64,000 nucleotides of DNA from CAYNST01 sp964434105 (GTDB lineage: Bacteria > Pseudomonadota > Gammaproteobacteria > Pseudomonadales > Cellvibrionaceae). Where the stretch lies: the NCBI GenBank assembly GCA_964434105.1, contig CAYSTJ010000018.1, positions 11,949-75,948 on the forward strand, read 5' to 3'. Positions 8,190 through 16,009 of this stretch are shown here, one piece after another. A program made the position numbers and the translations under genes. Each line of letters opens with the position of its first letter. Position 1 is the stretch's first letter. The notes beneath the pieces were generated by a model that saw nothing but the letters and a program-made list of their open reading frames with translations, did not search any database and was not told the DNA's origin.

Positions 8190-9605
8190 ATGAAATTTAT
8201 GCAGTTCGATTCCCGTTCCGTGCCCGCCGTGAAGAACGCGCAATGGCCCGGACAGAAAAATCGCAGACATTTCCCTTTGCCAGCCACGGTCTGTCTGTTG
8301 GTTACCCTGCTGACGGCGTGCGGCGGTGAGACCGGGGATGCCGGCGGCTCGTTACCGGCGGAGCCGGTTACTGAAAATCCGGTAACCGAACCACCGGAGC
8401 CTGACGAAGCGGGCAGTGACCCGGCTCCCGGCGACGTCGATACCGCCGATTTGTTTGATCTTGACCGGATTCTGCAGGTCAGTGTTCAGATGCAGGACGA
8501 AGACTGGGACGCGATGAGAGTGGACGGTCGTGCCTATTATCAGGAAATCGGTGCGCCCTGTTTTCCGGGCTATACCTGGTTTACCGGTACCGTGACTATC
8601 GCCGGTGAAACCACGGAAGCGGTGTCCATTCGCAAAAAAGGAGGCTGGGGGTCGGTTAGCGATGTCAAACCGTCTTTCAAACTGGATTTTGGCAAGGGCG
8701 AGTTTGATGACCGCACGCTGCTGGGCGAACGCCGGTTTACGCTCAACAACAATGTTCAGGACCGGCTGCACATCAAGCAGTGTCTGTCGTATTCCGTGTT
8801 TGCGGATGCCGGTGTGCACGCGCCGCGTTGTAACTTTGCCCAGGTGGTCGCCCAGTCAGAGGACCTTGGAATCTTTACCAACGTCGAGCCGATAAAAAAA
8901 CCGTTCTTAACGCGCAGTTTTGGCAACAAATCGGGCAACCTCTACGAAACACAGCACGCCGGTGCCTTTATTGAATCGCGTATTGCGCATTTTCAGAAAA
9001 AAACCAATGAGGACGACCCGGACCGTTCCGAACTGATGGCGGTTGTCGACGCGATGCAGGTGGAAGATGAATTGCTCTGGGACGCCATGGATCAGGTGAT
9101 CAATATGGATAATTTTATGACCTTTGCCGCGATGGAAGCACTACTGGGTCATGTCGACGGTTTTACCGGTTATCAGAATAATGCCTATATCTATCACAAC
9201 CCGGATGATAACCGGTTATATTTTATTCCCTGGGGAACCGATCAGACATTTCGTAGCAGTTACATCATCGACCGTACGCAGAACAGCCCCGTCTCTATCT
9301 ACCTGGGCAGTTCCCTCACTCAGCGACTCTGGCAATCAGCGGAGTTTCGCGAGCGGTATGATCAACGGCTGCGGGAACTGCTGGATACGGTCTGGAACGA
9401 AGCCGAGCTTAAAGCGCGCGCCACCCGTATGGGCGAACTGGTCGGTGTGTCGCCCGGTGACATAGAGGGTCTGCACGAATTTATCGACAGTCGCCGTCCG
9501 AAGGCGCTGGCTGAAATGACAGGCGAGGCCGACCGCATCGGCATCTGGACGGTATTGCCACCCACCGGTATACCGCCCAGTGAATGTGTGCTTGATGAAG
9601 ATTGA
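8190..9605 (+). CDS. CotH-type kinase-fold lipoprotein
   Basis: The 471-residue product starts at ATG 8190 with a GGAGA ribosome-binding site 9-10 bases upstream; the frame continues further up without support. It has a signal sequence ending in a lipobox (LLTAC|GG), so it is expected to be a lipoprotein, followed by a Pro/Glu/Asp-rich linker. The body matches the CotH family: KPSFKLDFGKGEFDD, LNNNVQDRLHIKQCLSYSVF, DAGVHAPRCNFAQV, GHVDGFTGYQNNAYIYHN and FIPWGTDQTF. CotH proteins have an atypical protein-kinase fold; the Bacillus member phosphorylates spore coat proteins, while roles in Gram-negatives are not established. No partner substrate gene is adjacent. It converges on the PilZ gene at 9656. 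Confidence 0.85.
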   Translation: MKFMQFDSRSVPAVKNAQWPGQKNRRHFPLPATVCLLVTLLTACGGETGDAGGSLPAEPVTENPVTEPPEPDEAGSDPAPGDVDTADLFDLDRILQVSVQMQDEDWDAMRVDGRAYYQEIGAPCFPGYTWFTGTVTIAGETTEAVSIRKKGGWGSVSDVKPSFKLDFGKGEFDDRTLLGERRFTLNNNVQDRLHIKQCLSYSVFADAGVHAPRCNFAQVVAQSEDLGIFTNVEPIKKPFLTRSFGNKSGNLYETQHAGAFIESRIAHFQKKTNEDDPDRSELMAVVDAMQVEDELLWDAMDQVINMDNFMTFAAMEALLGHVDGFTGYQNNAYIYHNPDDNRLYFIPWGTDQTFRSSYIIDRTQNSPVSIYLGSSLTQRLWQSAEFRERYDQRLRELLDTVWNEAELKARATRMGELVGVSPGDIEGLHEFIDSRRPKALAEMTGEADRIGIWTVLPPTGIPPSECVLDED

Positions 9606-9655
9606 CAGCCGAAAATCCCGCCCGGGGCGCTCAAGGCTTTGGCGGGTTAACACCT

Positions 9656-10039
9656 TTACGCCTGGTGGCGCGTTAACAGTTCGGCCAGGACCCGGTCCGA
9701 CGCGTCGGGGTCACCGAGGTTGTTCTCGATCAGGCGGCGCAAATGAATAACGCTGTCCATATCAATACTGATGCAACGAAACCCCAGATACAGATGACTA
9801 TTATGAATTAGCTCAACCTGCATGGTGATGGACACATCCGGGGACAGGTGGATTTCAATGGCACAGGGCTTTTCCAGGTTAATCTCATATTGTTTTGGTG
9901 GCGTCAGTAAAACACCGTTTAGCGAAATGTCCAGCAATTGACTCTTATACTGCCGGTCGGCCTGAATAATATGGGCACCAGTGTCAAAAGCGACCCGACT
10001 GTACTGACGGCGATCTTCCTGGGCTGGTTTGGTCGTCAT
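9656..10039 (-). CDS. PilZ-domain cyclic-di-GMP-binding protein (PA4608-like)
   Basis: The 127-residue protein matches the Pseudomonas PA4608/MapZ-type small PilZ family along its length. The N-terminal arm is DRRQYSRVAFD, the second motif is LLDISLNGVLL, and the C-terminal helical part reads DSVIHLRRLIENNLGD. Such proteins bind cyclic di-GMP and, in Pseudomonas, modulate a chemotaxis methyltransferase. The ATG at 10039 is chosen because the family N-terminus begins near it and an AGGT-containing ribosome-binding site precedes it; an in-frame TTG at 10084 is less likely. It converges on the CotH-like gene and is not in an operon. Confidence 0.9.
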   Translation of the reverse strand: MTTKPAQEDRRQYSRVAFDTGAHIIQADRQYKSQLLDISLNGVLLTPPKQYEINLEKPCAIEIHLSPDVSITMQVELIHNSHLYLGFRCISIDMDSVIHLRRLIENNLGDPDASDRVLAELLTRHQA

Positions 10040-10226
10040 GCAATTTACCTGCTTGAATGGAGGGAACACGCGTCGGCTGTACAAGGTGGCAGGTACAGCG
10101 TTGGCTCAACAGTTAACAGTGTAGACAATGGCTATTACCCTGTTACTGCAACAATGGATTGATACGGGCGTGGCAGGGTGGAGGGTTCGGGTTAATCGGG
10201 GCAAACAGGATGGCGTTTGCGGAGGC

Positions 10227-10272
10227 ACATTGATGGAGACGGTACATTGATGGAGACGGTATTTTGATGGGG
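10227..10272. repeat. 17-bp tandem duplication with partial third unit
   Basis: ACATTGATGGAGACGGT occurs twice without a break (10227-10243 and 10244-10260), followed by a decayed third unit (attttgatgggg, 10261-10272). It lies in the noncoding gap after ettA. Confidence 0.85.
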
Positions 10273-10281
10273 GTGGCGACG

Positions 10282-10306
10282 CCCGCGCCATCGGTGATGG
10301 CGCGGG
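10282..10306 (-). terminator. possible transcription end hairpin after ettA
   Basis: CCCGCGCCAT, a 5-base loop and ATGGCGCGGG form a perfect 10-bp stem 38 bases beyond the ettA stop. There is no T-run after it on the ettA strand, so it is not a standard intrinsic terminator; it may instead protect the mRNA 3' end or pause polymerase. Confidence 0.4.
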
Positions 10307-10343
10307 CCGGGCGCTTCAGCAGAAACACCCCGTTCGCCGGGGG

Positions 10344-12008
10344 TCACTGTTTGAGGGGCTTGTACTTCATTCGGCTGGGCTGGGCGTTGGCGCCTTTGCG
10401 GGCGATAAAATCCTCATGGTATTCGGTGAAGTTGCCTTCAAAGAACACGACGTCGCTGTCGCCTTCGTAGCCAAGTATGTGCGTTGCTACCCGATCCAGA
10501 AACCAGCGGTCATGGGAGATGACCAGCACGGAACCGGGAAATGCCAGAATCGCCTCTTCAAGTGCACGCAGGGTTTCCACGTCGAGATCGTTGGACGGTT
10601 CGTCCAATAGCAGCACGTTAGCGCCCTGTTTCAAGGTGTTGGCCAGATGCAGCCGCCCACGTTCACCGCCGGATAGTTCGCCGACACGTTTCTGTTGATC
10701 GGTGCCCTTGAAGTTGAAGCGGCCGACATAGGAGCGCGAGCTGACTTCATACTGGCCAATGCGCAGAATGTCCTGACCGTCGGATACGGCTTCCCACACA
10801 GTGGCGTTGTTATCCAGCGTTTCCCGGCCCTGTTCGACATAGGCAATCTGTACCGTGTCGCCGATAACAATCGTACCGGAATCGGGTTGCTCGCTGCCGT
10901 TAATCATGCGAAACAGGGTGGATTTACCGGCACCATTGCCACCGACTATGCCGACAATGGCACCTTTGGGCACTGAGAAACTCAGGTTATCGATCAGCAG
11001 GCGATCGCCATAGGCCTTGGAGACATTGTGAAATTCAATCACTTTGTCCCCCAGGCGCTCGCCGGGCGGAATGTAGATTTCATTGGTCTCATTGCGTTTC
11101 TGGAATTCCTGGGACTGCATTTCCTCAAACCGGGCCAGACGCGCCTTGCTCTTGGCCTGGCGTCCCTTCGGGTTTTGGCGTACCCATTCCAGCTCGGATT
11201 TCAAGGCCTTCTGCTGGGCGGCTTCACTGCGGGCCTCCTGCTGCAGGCGTTTTTCCTTGGCTTCCAGCCAGGACGAATAGTTGCCTTCATAGGGAATGCC
11301 GCGTCCGCGGTCCAGTTCGAGAATCCAGCCGGCGGCGTTGTCCAGGAAGTAACGGTCATGCGTAATGGCAACGACAGTACCGGAGAAGTTCACCAGAAAC
11401 TGCTCAAGCCAGTACACCGATTCAGCATCCAGGTGGTTGGTCGGTTCGTCGATCAGCAGCATGTCGGGCCGCGACAGCAGCAGTCGGCACAGGGCAACCC
11501 GACGCTTTTCACCACCGGACAGTGTGTCGACCGGCGCATCCCAGGGCGGAAGGCGCAGGGCATCGGCGGCTACCTCCAGCGTATGTTCGAGATTGTGCGC
11601 GTCCCACGCCTGAATAATGTCTTCCAGTTGTCCCTGGCGCTTCGCCAGGGCATCAAAATCCGCATCGGGCTCGGCGTAGGCGGCGTAAATCTTGTCCAGC
11701 TCGGCAAGCGCATCAACCGCCTCCTGCATGCCTTCTTCCACGTTGCCGCGCACATCCTTGTCCGAATTAAGCTGTGGTTCCTGTGGCAGGTACCCCACTT
11801 TAATGCCGGGCATGGCCCGCGCCTCGCCCTGAATATCGGTATCGACACCCGCCATGATGCGCAGGAGCGTGGACTTCCCGGAGCCGTTCAGGCCGAGCAC
11901 GCCAATCTTTGCGCCCGGAAAAAACGACAGGGAAATATCTTTCAGGATTTCCCGTTTGGGTGGCACGATTTTGCCTACCCGGTTCATGGTGTAAACGTAT
12001 TGCGCCAT
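10344..12008 (-). CDS. ettA: energy-dependent translational throttle protein EttA
   Basis: EttA is an ABC-F ATPase that binds the ribosomal E site and gates the first peptide bond according to the ATP/ADP ratio. The 554 residues (E. coli 555) include two ABC domains. The first has Walker A GLNGSGKST at 39-47 and an LSGGE signature; the second has GGNGAGKST, LSGGE and LLLDEPSNDLD. Between them lie the arm and a basic, coiled-coil linker (EAKEKRLQQEARSEAAQQKA). The start MAQYVYTMNRVGKIVPPKR matches the family. It is divergent to glyA, separated by a gap carrying a family A element. A long frame on the opposite strand (11028-12029) is a shadow of this gene. Confidence 0.97.
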   Translation of the reverse strand: MAQYVYTMNRVGKIVPPKREILKDISLSFFPGAKIGVLGLNGSGKSTLLRIMAGVDTDIQGEARAMPGIKVGYLPQEPQLNSDKDVRGNVEEGMQEAVDALAELDKIYAAYAEPDADFDALAKRQGQLEDIIQAWDAHNLEHTLEVAADALRLPPWDAPVDTLSGGEKRRVALCRLLLSRPDMLLIDEPTNHLDAESVYWLEQFLVNFSGTVVAITHDRYFLDNAAGWILELDRGRGIPYEGNYSSWLEAKEKRLQQEARSEAAQQKALKSELEWVRQNPKGRQAKSKARLARFEEMQSQEFQKRNETNEIYIPPGERLGDKVIEFHNVSKAYGDRLLIDNLSFSVPKGAIVGIVGGNGAGKSTLFRMINGSEQPDSGTIVIGDTVQIAYVEQGRETLDNNATVWEAVSDGQDILRIGQYEVSSRSYVGRFNFKGTDQQKRVGELSGGERGRLHLANTLKQGANVLLLDEPSNDLDVETLRALEEAILAFPGSVLVISHDRWFLDRVATHILGYEGDSDVVFFEGNFTEYHEDFIARKGANAQPSRMKYKPLKQ

Positions 12009-12162
12009 AAGGGCGTCACCTCGACGTAATTTTCGCTGGTGGATGGGCTGCCAGCCGGTTCGGCAGTACGCGGCGCAGAGTAAACAGTCCTGCGCTGAAT
12101 TTCAATTGCCTGGCAGCCCGGTCCCGTCTGGTGACGCTGGTGTGACTTTCATTTGCCGATTA

Positions 12163-12303
12163 GTAACTGTTCAGCTCGTGTCATAACTGTTCAGATTGCG
12201 TCCAGATTTGTTCAGAGCAAGGCGAAAAAGGTGAGTTTGCTGGTGTAAGGGAGCATTTTTTAACGCAGCTATGGGCAAATCGGGGCGAGAGCTGAATAGT
12301 TAC
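12163..12303 (+). mobile_element. family A MITE-like element, copy 1 (141 bp) with perfect 8-bp target duplication
   Basis: The element starts GTAACTGTTCAGC and ends GCTGAATAGTTAC, a 13-bp imperfect terminal inverted repeat. It is flanked on both sides by GCCGATTA (12155-12162 and 12304-12311). Inside are further TGTTCAG motifs, GAGCAAGGCGAAAAA and CATTTTTTAACGCAG. It has the same length as copy 2 at 17870, and longer relatives lie at 45257 and 45537. There is no open reading frame for a transposase. Ends beginning GTAA and an 8-bp target duplication match the IS66 family habit, so it is probably a non-autonomous derivative (inference). Confidence 0.85.
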
Positions 12304-12306
12304 GCC

Positions 12307-12335
12307 GATTATTCGCCAGTGCTTTGGTGTACAAT
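12307..12335 (+). promoter_or_regulatory. probable glyA promoter beside the family A element
   Basis: TACAAT at 12330-12335 is a good -10 box 41 bases before the glyA ATG. The -35 position (GATTAT, about 12307-12312) is poor and coincides with the right target duplication of the family A element, so the insertion rewrote the sequence immediately upstream. Confidence 0.4.
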
Positions 12336-12376
12336 GCTGCCCTCTATTGACTGCTGAATACTGCTTGAGGAATACG

Positions 12377-13639
12377 ATGTTTGATAAATCATTAACCATC
12401 GCCGATTTTGATCCGGAAATCTGGCAAGCCATACAAAATGAAGGTGTACGCCAGGAAGAGCATATCGAGCTGATCGCGTCTGAGAATTACGCCAGCCCGC
12501 TGGTGATGGCCGCGCAGGGGACCAAGCTGACCAATAAATACGCGGAGGGCTACCCCGCCAAACGCTATTATGGTGGCTGTGAGTTTGTCGACCAGGCTGA
12601 AGCCCTGGCCATTGAGCGGGTCAAGCAGCTGTTCGGCGCGGACTACGCCAATGTGCAGCCGCATTCCGGTTCCCAGGCGAATTCAGCGGTCTACCAGGCC
12701 CTGCTGAACCCGGGAGATACCGTGCTGGGTATGAGCCTGGCGCATGGCGGTCACCTGACGCATGGCGCCAAGGTAAATTTTTCCGGCAAGATGTACAACG
12801 CGGTGCAGTACGGTATAAACCCGGACACCGGTGAAGTAGATTACGACGAGATCGCCGCGCTGGCCCGGGAGCATCGCCCCAAAATGATCGTCGCCGGCTT
12901 CTCGGCCTACAGTCAGGTGCTCGACTGGCAAAAATTCCGCGAAATCGCCGATAACGCAGGTGCCTGGCTGATGGTGGATATGGCACACGTGGCCGGGCTG
13001 GTGGCCGCCGGGGTATACCCTTCACCGGTGCAGATCGCCGATGTGACAACATCGACCACACATAAGACGCTGCGCGGCCCCCGGGGTGGCATTATCCTGG
13101 CGAAAGCCAATGAGGCACTCGAGAAAAAACTCAATTCGGCGGTATTTCCCGGCGGCCAGGGCGGCCCGCTGATGCACGTCATTGCGGCCAAGGCGATCAG
13201 CTTCAAGGAAGCCATGAGCGAGGATTTCAAAACCTATCAGCAGCAAGTGGTCCGCAATGCCCAGGCCATGGCCGGGACTTTTATCGAACGCGGAATCCGC
13301 ATCGTGTCCGGCGGGACCAGGAACCATTTAATGCTGGTGGATCTGATTGGCAAGTCCTACACCGGTAAGGACGCGGATGAGGCACTGGGCAGCGCTAACA
13401 TTACGGTCAACAAAAATGCCGTGCCCAATGATCCACGCTCGCCATTTATTACCAGTGGTCTGCGCGTCGGCACCCCGGCGGTGACAACGCGCGGCTTCGG
13501 TGAGGCCGAGTGCGTACAGCTGACGCACTGGATGTGCGATGTGCTGGATAGCCTGGAGAACGATACAGCCGAAGCGGTCATTGCCGATGTCAAAAGCAAG
13601 GTGCTGGAAATCTGCAAAAAGTATCCGGTCTATGGATAA
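12377..13639 (+). CDS. glyA: serine hydroxymethyltransferase
   Basis: GlyA converts serine and tetrahydrofolate to glycine and 5,10-methylene-tetrahydrofolate, the main one-carbon source; it uses PLP. The ATG at 12377 follows GAGG with 6-base spacing and gives MFDKSLTIADFDPEIW; an ATG-less upstream extension is ignored. The product has 420 residues. The PLP lysine is K230 in TTSTTHKTLRGPRGG, and HIELIASENY and KRYYGGCEFVD match the family. It is the first gene of the glyA-nrdR-rib block, 33 bases before nrdR. Confidence 0.98.
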   Translation: MFDKSLTIADFDPEIWQAIQNEGVRQEEHIELIASENYASPLVMAAQGTKLTNKYAEGYPAKRYYGGCEFVDQAEALAIERVKQLFGADYANVQPHSGSQANSAVYQALLNPGDTVLGMSLAHGGHLTHGAKVNFSGKMYNAVQYGINPDTGEVDYDEIAALAREHRPKMIVAGFSAYSQVLDWQKFREIADNAGAWLMVDMAHVAGLVAAGVYPSPVQIADVTTSTTHKTLRGPRGGIILAKANEALEKKLNSAVFPGGQGGPLMHVIAAKAISFKEAMSEDFKTYQQQVVRNAQAMAGTFIERGIRIVSGGTRNHLMLVDLIGKSYTGKDADEALGSANITVNKNAVPNDPRSPFITSGLRVGTPAVTTRGFGEAECVQLTHWMCDVLDSLENDTAEAVIADVKSKVLEICKKYPVYG

Positions 13640-13672
13640 TCTCCTTATTTTGGCTTAATAACGGAGAAGCCT

Positions 13673-14134
13673 GTGCATTGCCCGTTCTGTAGTGAAGCGG
13701 ACACCAAAGTGATCGACTCCCGACTCGTGGCGGATGGCGGCCAGGTGCGCCGGCGTCGGGAGTGTTTGAGCTGCCACGAACGGTTTACGACATTTGAAGT
13801 GGCAGAATTACTGATGCCAAAGGTCGTCAAACAGGATGGCACCCGCGAGCCGTTCGACGAGCAGAAGTTGCGTAACGGTCTGTTGCGGGCGCTGGAGAAA
13901 CGGCCCGTGAGCGTGGAGCAGATCGAAACCACGGTCAATCACATCAAACAGGCAATACAGGCAACCGGCGAGCGCGAGATCAAGTCGCTTTATGTGGGCG
14001 AAAAGGTCATGGCGGCCCTGCGCCAGCTGGATGGCGTGGCCTATGTCCGGTTCGCCTCGGTCTATCGCAGTTTTCAGGACATCAGCGATTTCCGCCAGGC
14101 TGTGGATCATTTCGAGCGGGACCCCGATCAATGA
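13673..14134 (+). CDS. nrdR: transcriptional repressor NrdR
   Basis: NrdR represses ribonucleotide reductase genes through NrdR boxes when dATP/ATP bind its ATP-cone. The start is GTG. The 153 residues include a four-cysteine zinc ribbon (C3, C6, C31, C34 in MHCPFC and ECLSCH) and an ATP-cone from about residue 49 (VVKQDGTREPFDEQKL). The product length is typical. No nrd gene is present in this window, so its targets lie elsewhere. It is followed by ribD 13 bases later, the usual gammaproteobacterial order. Confidence 0.97.
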   Translation: MHCPFCSEADTKVIDSRLVADGGQVRRRRECLSCHERFTTFEVAELLMPKVVKQDGTREPFDEQKLRNGLLRALEKRPVSVEQIETTVNHIKQAIQATGEREIKSLYVGEKVMAALRQLDGVAYVRFASVYRSFQDISDFRQAVDHFERDPDQ

Positions 14135-14147
14135 CCGGAACCAGGCC

Positions 14148-15245
14148 GTGAACCGTAGCCCTGTTGAACAGCATATGGGTCAGGCACTGGCGCTGGCGCG
14201 TCGAGGGCTATATACAACAACGCCCAACCCGAGAGTCGGCTGTGTATTGTTGGGTAGCGATGGCGAATTGCTGGCGGAAGGGTTTCATGAGCGGGCGGGC
14301 GGACCCCATGCCGAGGCGATGGCGCTTGGCCGTGCCGGCGCCGCGGCCCGGGGCGCTACTGTTTGCGTGACGCTGGAGCCCTGCGCCCATCAGGGGCGCA
14401 CAGGGGCCTGTTGTGATGCGCTGATCGCGGCGGGTGTAGCCCGGGTTATCTATGGGATGCAGGATCCCAATCCTTTGGTCGGCGGCCAGGGTCTGGCGCG
14501 TTTGCGGGCCGCCGGGATTGAAGTGATCGGCCCGGTGCTGGAAGATGACTGTCTTGCACTCAATCCGGGTTTTATAAAGCGCATGACCGTCGGTTTGCCC
14601 TGGGTACGCTGCAAAATGGCCATGAGTCTCGACGGCCGTACCGCCATGGCGAATGGCGAAAGCCAATGGATCACGGGCCCCGAGGCGCGCACAGACGTGC
14701 AGCACTGGCGGGCACAATCCTGCGCTGTGGTCACCGGCATCGGCACCGCCCTGCATGATGACCCGCAACTGAACGTACGGGACAGTCGGTTGGCCGAGCG
14801 CCAGCGTCAGCCTCTGCGCGTCCTGCTGGATACCCGGGGACGGGCAGCCCCGACACTTCGACTGTTTGAAAACGCTGCCAGCACAGTCTGGGTAACCGGT
14901 GAGAATAGTGTTGTCGCGCCAGAAGAGGTAGAGCACTGGTGTTTGCCTGCGGATGACGGTCACATAGATCTGTCGGGCTTATTACGCAGGCTGGCAGATC
15001 GGGGCTGTAACGAGGTTTTGCTGGAAAGCGGGCCGACGCTGGCCGGTGCCTTTCTGCGGGGCGGACTGATTGATGAACTGATCGTGTATATGGCGCCCAA
15101 ATTGATGGGTAGCCTGGCCCGGCCGCTTTTTGACTGGCCGCTGCACACGATGCAGGAATGCATGTCACTGGATATCCGGTCGGTGACACCGATTGGCCCG
15201 GACTTTCGTATCATGGCGCGCCCAGGCACTGATCATGTCCGTTGA
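14148..15245 (+). CDS. ribD: bifunctional riboflavin deaminase/reductase RibD
   Basis: RibD performs the second and third steps of riboflavin synthesis: deamination of the pyrimidine intermediate and reduction of its ribosyl group. GTG 14148 gives MNRSPVEQHMGQALALARRG and a 365-residue protein (E. coli 367); ATG 14175 is a shorter alternative. The deaminase half has H54-A-E (GGPHAEAMAL) and PCAHQGRTGACC zinc ligands. The reductase half begins at about residue 150 (VRCKMAMSLDGRTAMANGESQWIT). The start lies 13 bases after nrdR. The frame continues upstream inside nrdR without support. Confidence 0.96.
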   Translation: MNRSPVEQHMGQALALARRGLYTTTPNPRVGCVLLGSDGELLAEGFHERAGGPHAEAMALGRAGAAARGATVCVTLEPCAHQGRTGACCDALIAAGVARVIYGMQDPNPLVGGQGLARLRAAGIEVIGPVLEDDCLALNPGFIKRMTVGLPWVRCKMAMSLDGRTAMANGESQWITGPEARTDVQHWRAQSCAVVTGIGTALHDDPQLNVRDSRLAERQRQPLRVLLDTRGRAAPTLRLFENAASTVWVTGENSVVAPEEVEHWCLPADDGHIDLSGLLRRLADRGCNEVLLESGPTLAGAFLRGGLIDELIVYMAPKLMGSLARPLFDWPLHTMQECMSLDIRSVTPIGPDFRIMARPGTDHVR

Positions 15246-15351
15246 GGCTTTGCTGTTATGCATCGGCGCAGGGCCAGGCTGGACCTGTCGCCAGGCTCGG
15301 TCCGGTTGCGGTTAGCGTCGCAAGCCGCCAGGGGAATCGTTGGAGTTATTC

Positions 15352-16002
15352 ATGTTTACCGGAATTATTGAAGCTGTCGGACAGGTGACCTCGCTGACAA
15401 AAATCCAGGGTGATCTGCGGGTGGGCATTCGTGCGTCCGCGATCGATTGGAGTGCCGTGGGGCTGGGCGACTCGATCGCGACCAACGGGGTGTGTCTGAC
15501 GGTCACCGGGACGACAGCGGATGGTTTTACCGCTGATGTGTCGGTGGAAACGCTGGCCCATACCACGATAGGCGGCTGGCAGGTTGGGCAGCCGGTCAAT
15601 CTCGAGCAGGCGCTGATGCCCACGTCCCGTCTGGGAGGCCATTTTGTCAGTGGCCACGTCGACGCGGTTGGCGAGGTTATACAGCGCGCCCGCGATGCCC
15701 GATCCGAACGGTTTACGTTGCGTGCGCCGGCGGAGCTGGCGCGGTATATTGCGCACAAAGGCTCGATCACGGTCGATGGCACCAGCCTTACGGTGAATGC
15801 GGTCACTGGCTGTGATTTTGCGCTGAACATTGTCCCGCATACCCTCGATCACACCATTATCGGGCAGTATGCCGTGGGTAGCCGTGTCAACCTGGAGGTC
15901 GACCTGATTGCCCGCTATCTGGAGCGGCTGTTGCAGCCGGACCTGCCGCGACCGGCAAACCTGAGCGCCGCCTTTCTCGCCGAACACGGCTTTATCACGT
16001 GA
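15352..16002 (+). CDS. ribE: riboflavin synthase, alpha chain
   Basis: This enzyme dismutates two 6,7-dimethyl-8-ribityllumazine molecules to riboflavin. ATG 15352 gives the family start MFTGIIEAVG and follows a TTGGAG ribosome-binding site; a 12-base upstream extension is not used. The 216 residues form two lumazine-binding barrel repeats, with the second beginning near residue 98 (GGHFVSGHVDAVGEV), and include KGSITVDGTSLTVN. Product length and order (after ribD, 7 bases before ribBA) are typical. The symbol ribC is also used for this gene in E. coli. Confidence 0.97.
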   Translation: MFTGIIEAVGQVTSLTKIQGDLRVGIRASAIDWSAVGLGDSIATNGVCLTVTGTTADGFTADVSVETLAHTTIGGWQVGQPVNLEQALMPTSRLGGHFVSGHVDAVGEVIQRARDARSERFTLRAPAELARYIAHKGSITVDGTSLTVNAVTGCDFALNIVPHTLDHTIIGQYAVGSRVNLEVDLIARYLERLLQPDLPRPANLSAAFLAEHGFIT

Positions 16003-16009
16003 GGTACCT

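Larger units (their letters stand above)
10040..10343. other. intergenic region between PilZ and ettA
   Basis: This 304-base gap separates the PilZ start from the ettA stop, both genes being leftward. It holds a 17-bp tandem duplication (10227-10260, with a decayed third unit) and a strong hairpin (10282-10306) close to the end of ettA. Nothing coding was recognised. Confidence 0.6.
12009..12376. other. divergent region ettA / glyA
   Basis: This 368-base gap carries both promoters. It contains a complete family A element (12163-12303) with a perfect 8-bp target duplication, and just after it the likely glyA -10 box and leader. The part from 12009 to 12154 shows nothing recognisable beyond the expected ettA leader. 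Confidence 0.6.

Noticed and set aside
11028..12029. 333-codon open frame on the strand opposite ettA
   Set aside because: It lies entirely over ettA, whose protein matches a known family end to end; the frame has no recognisable domain or ribosome-binding site.
14208..14963. 251-codon open frame opposite ribD
   Set aside because: Antisense shadow of ribD.
15246..15351. FMN riboswitch before ribE
   Set aside because: The gap lacks the conserved RFN element text; the same is true of the ribBA-ribH gap.
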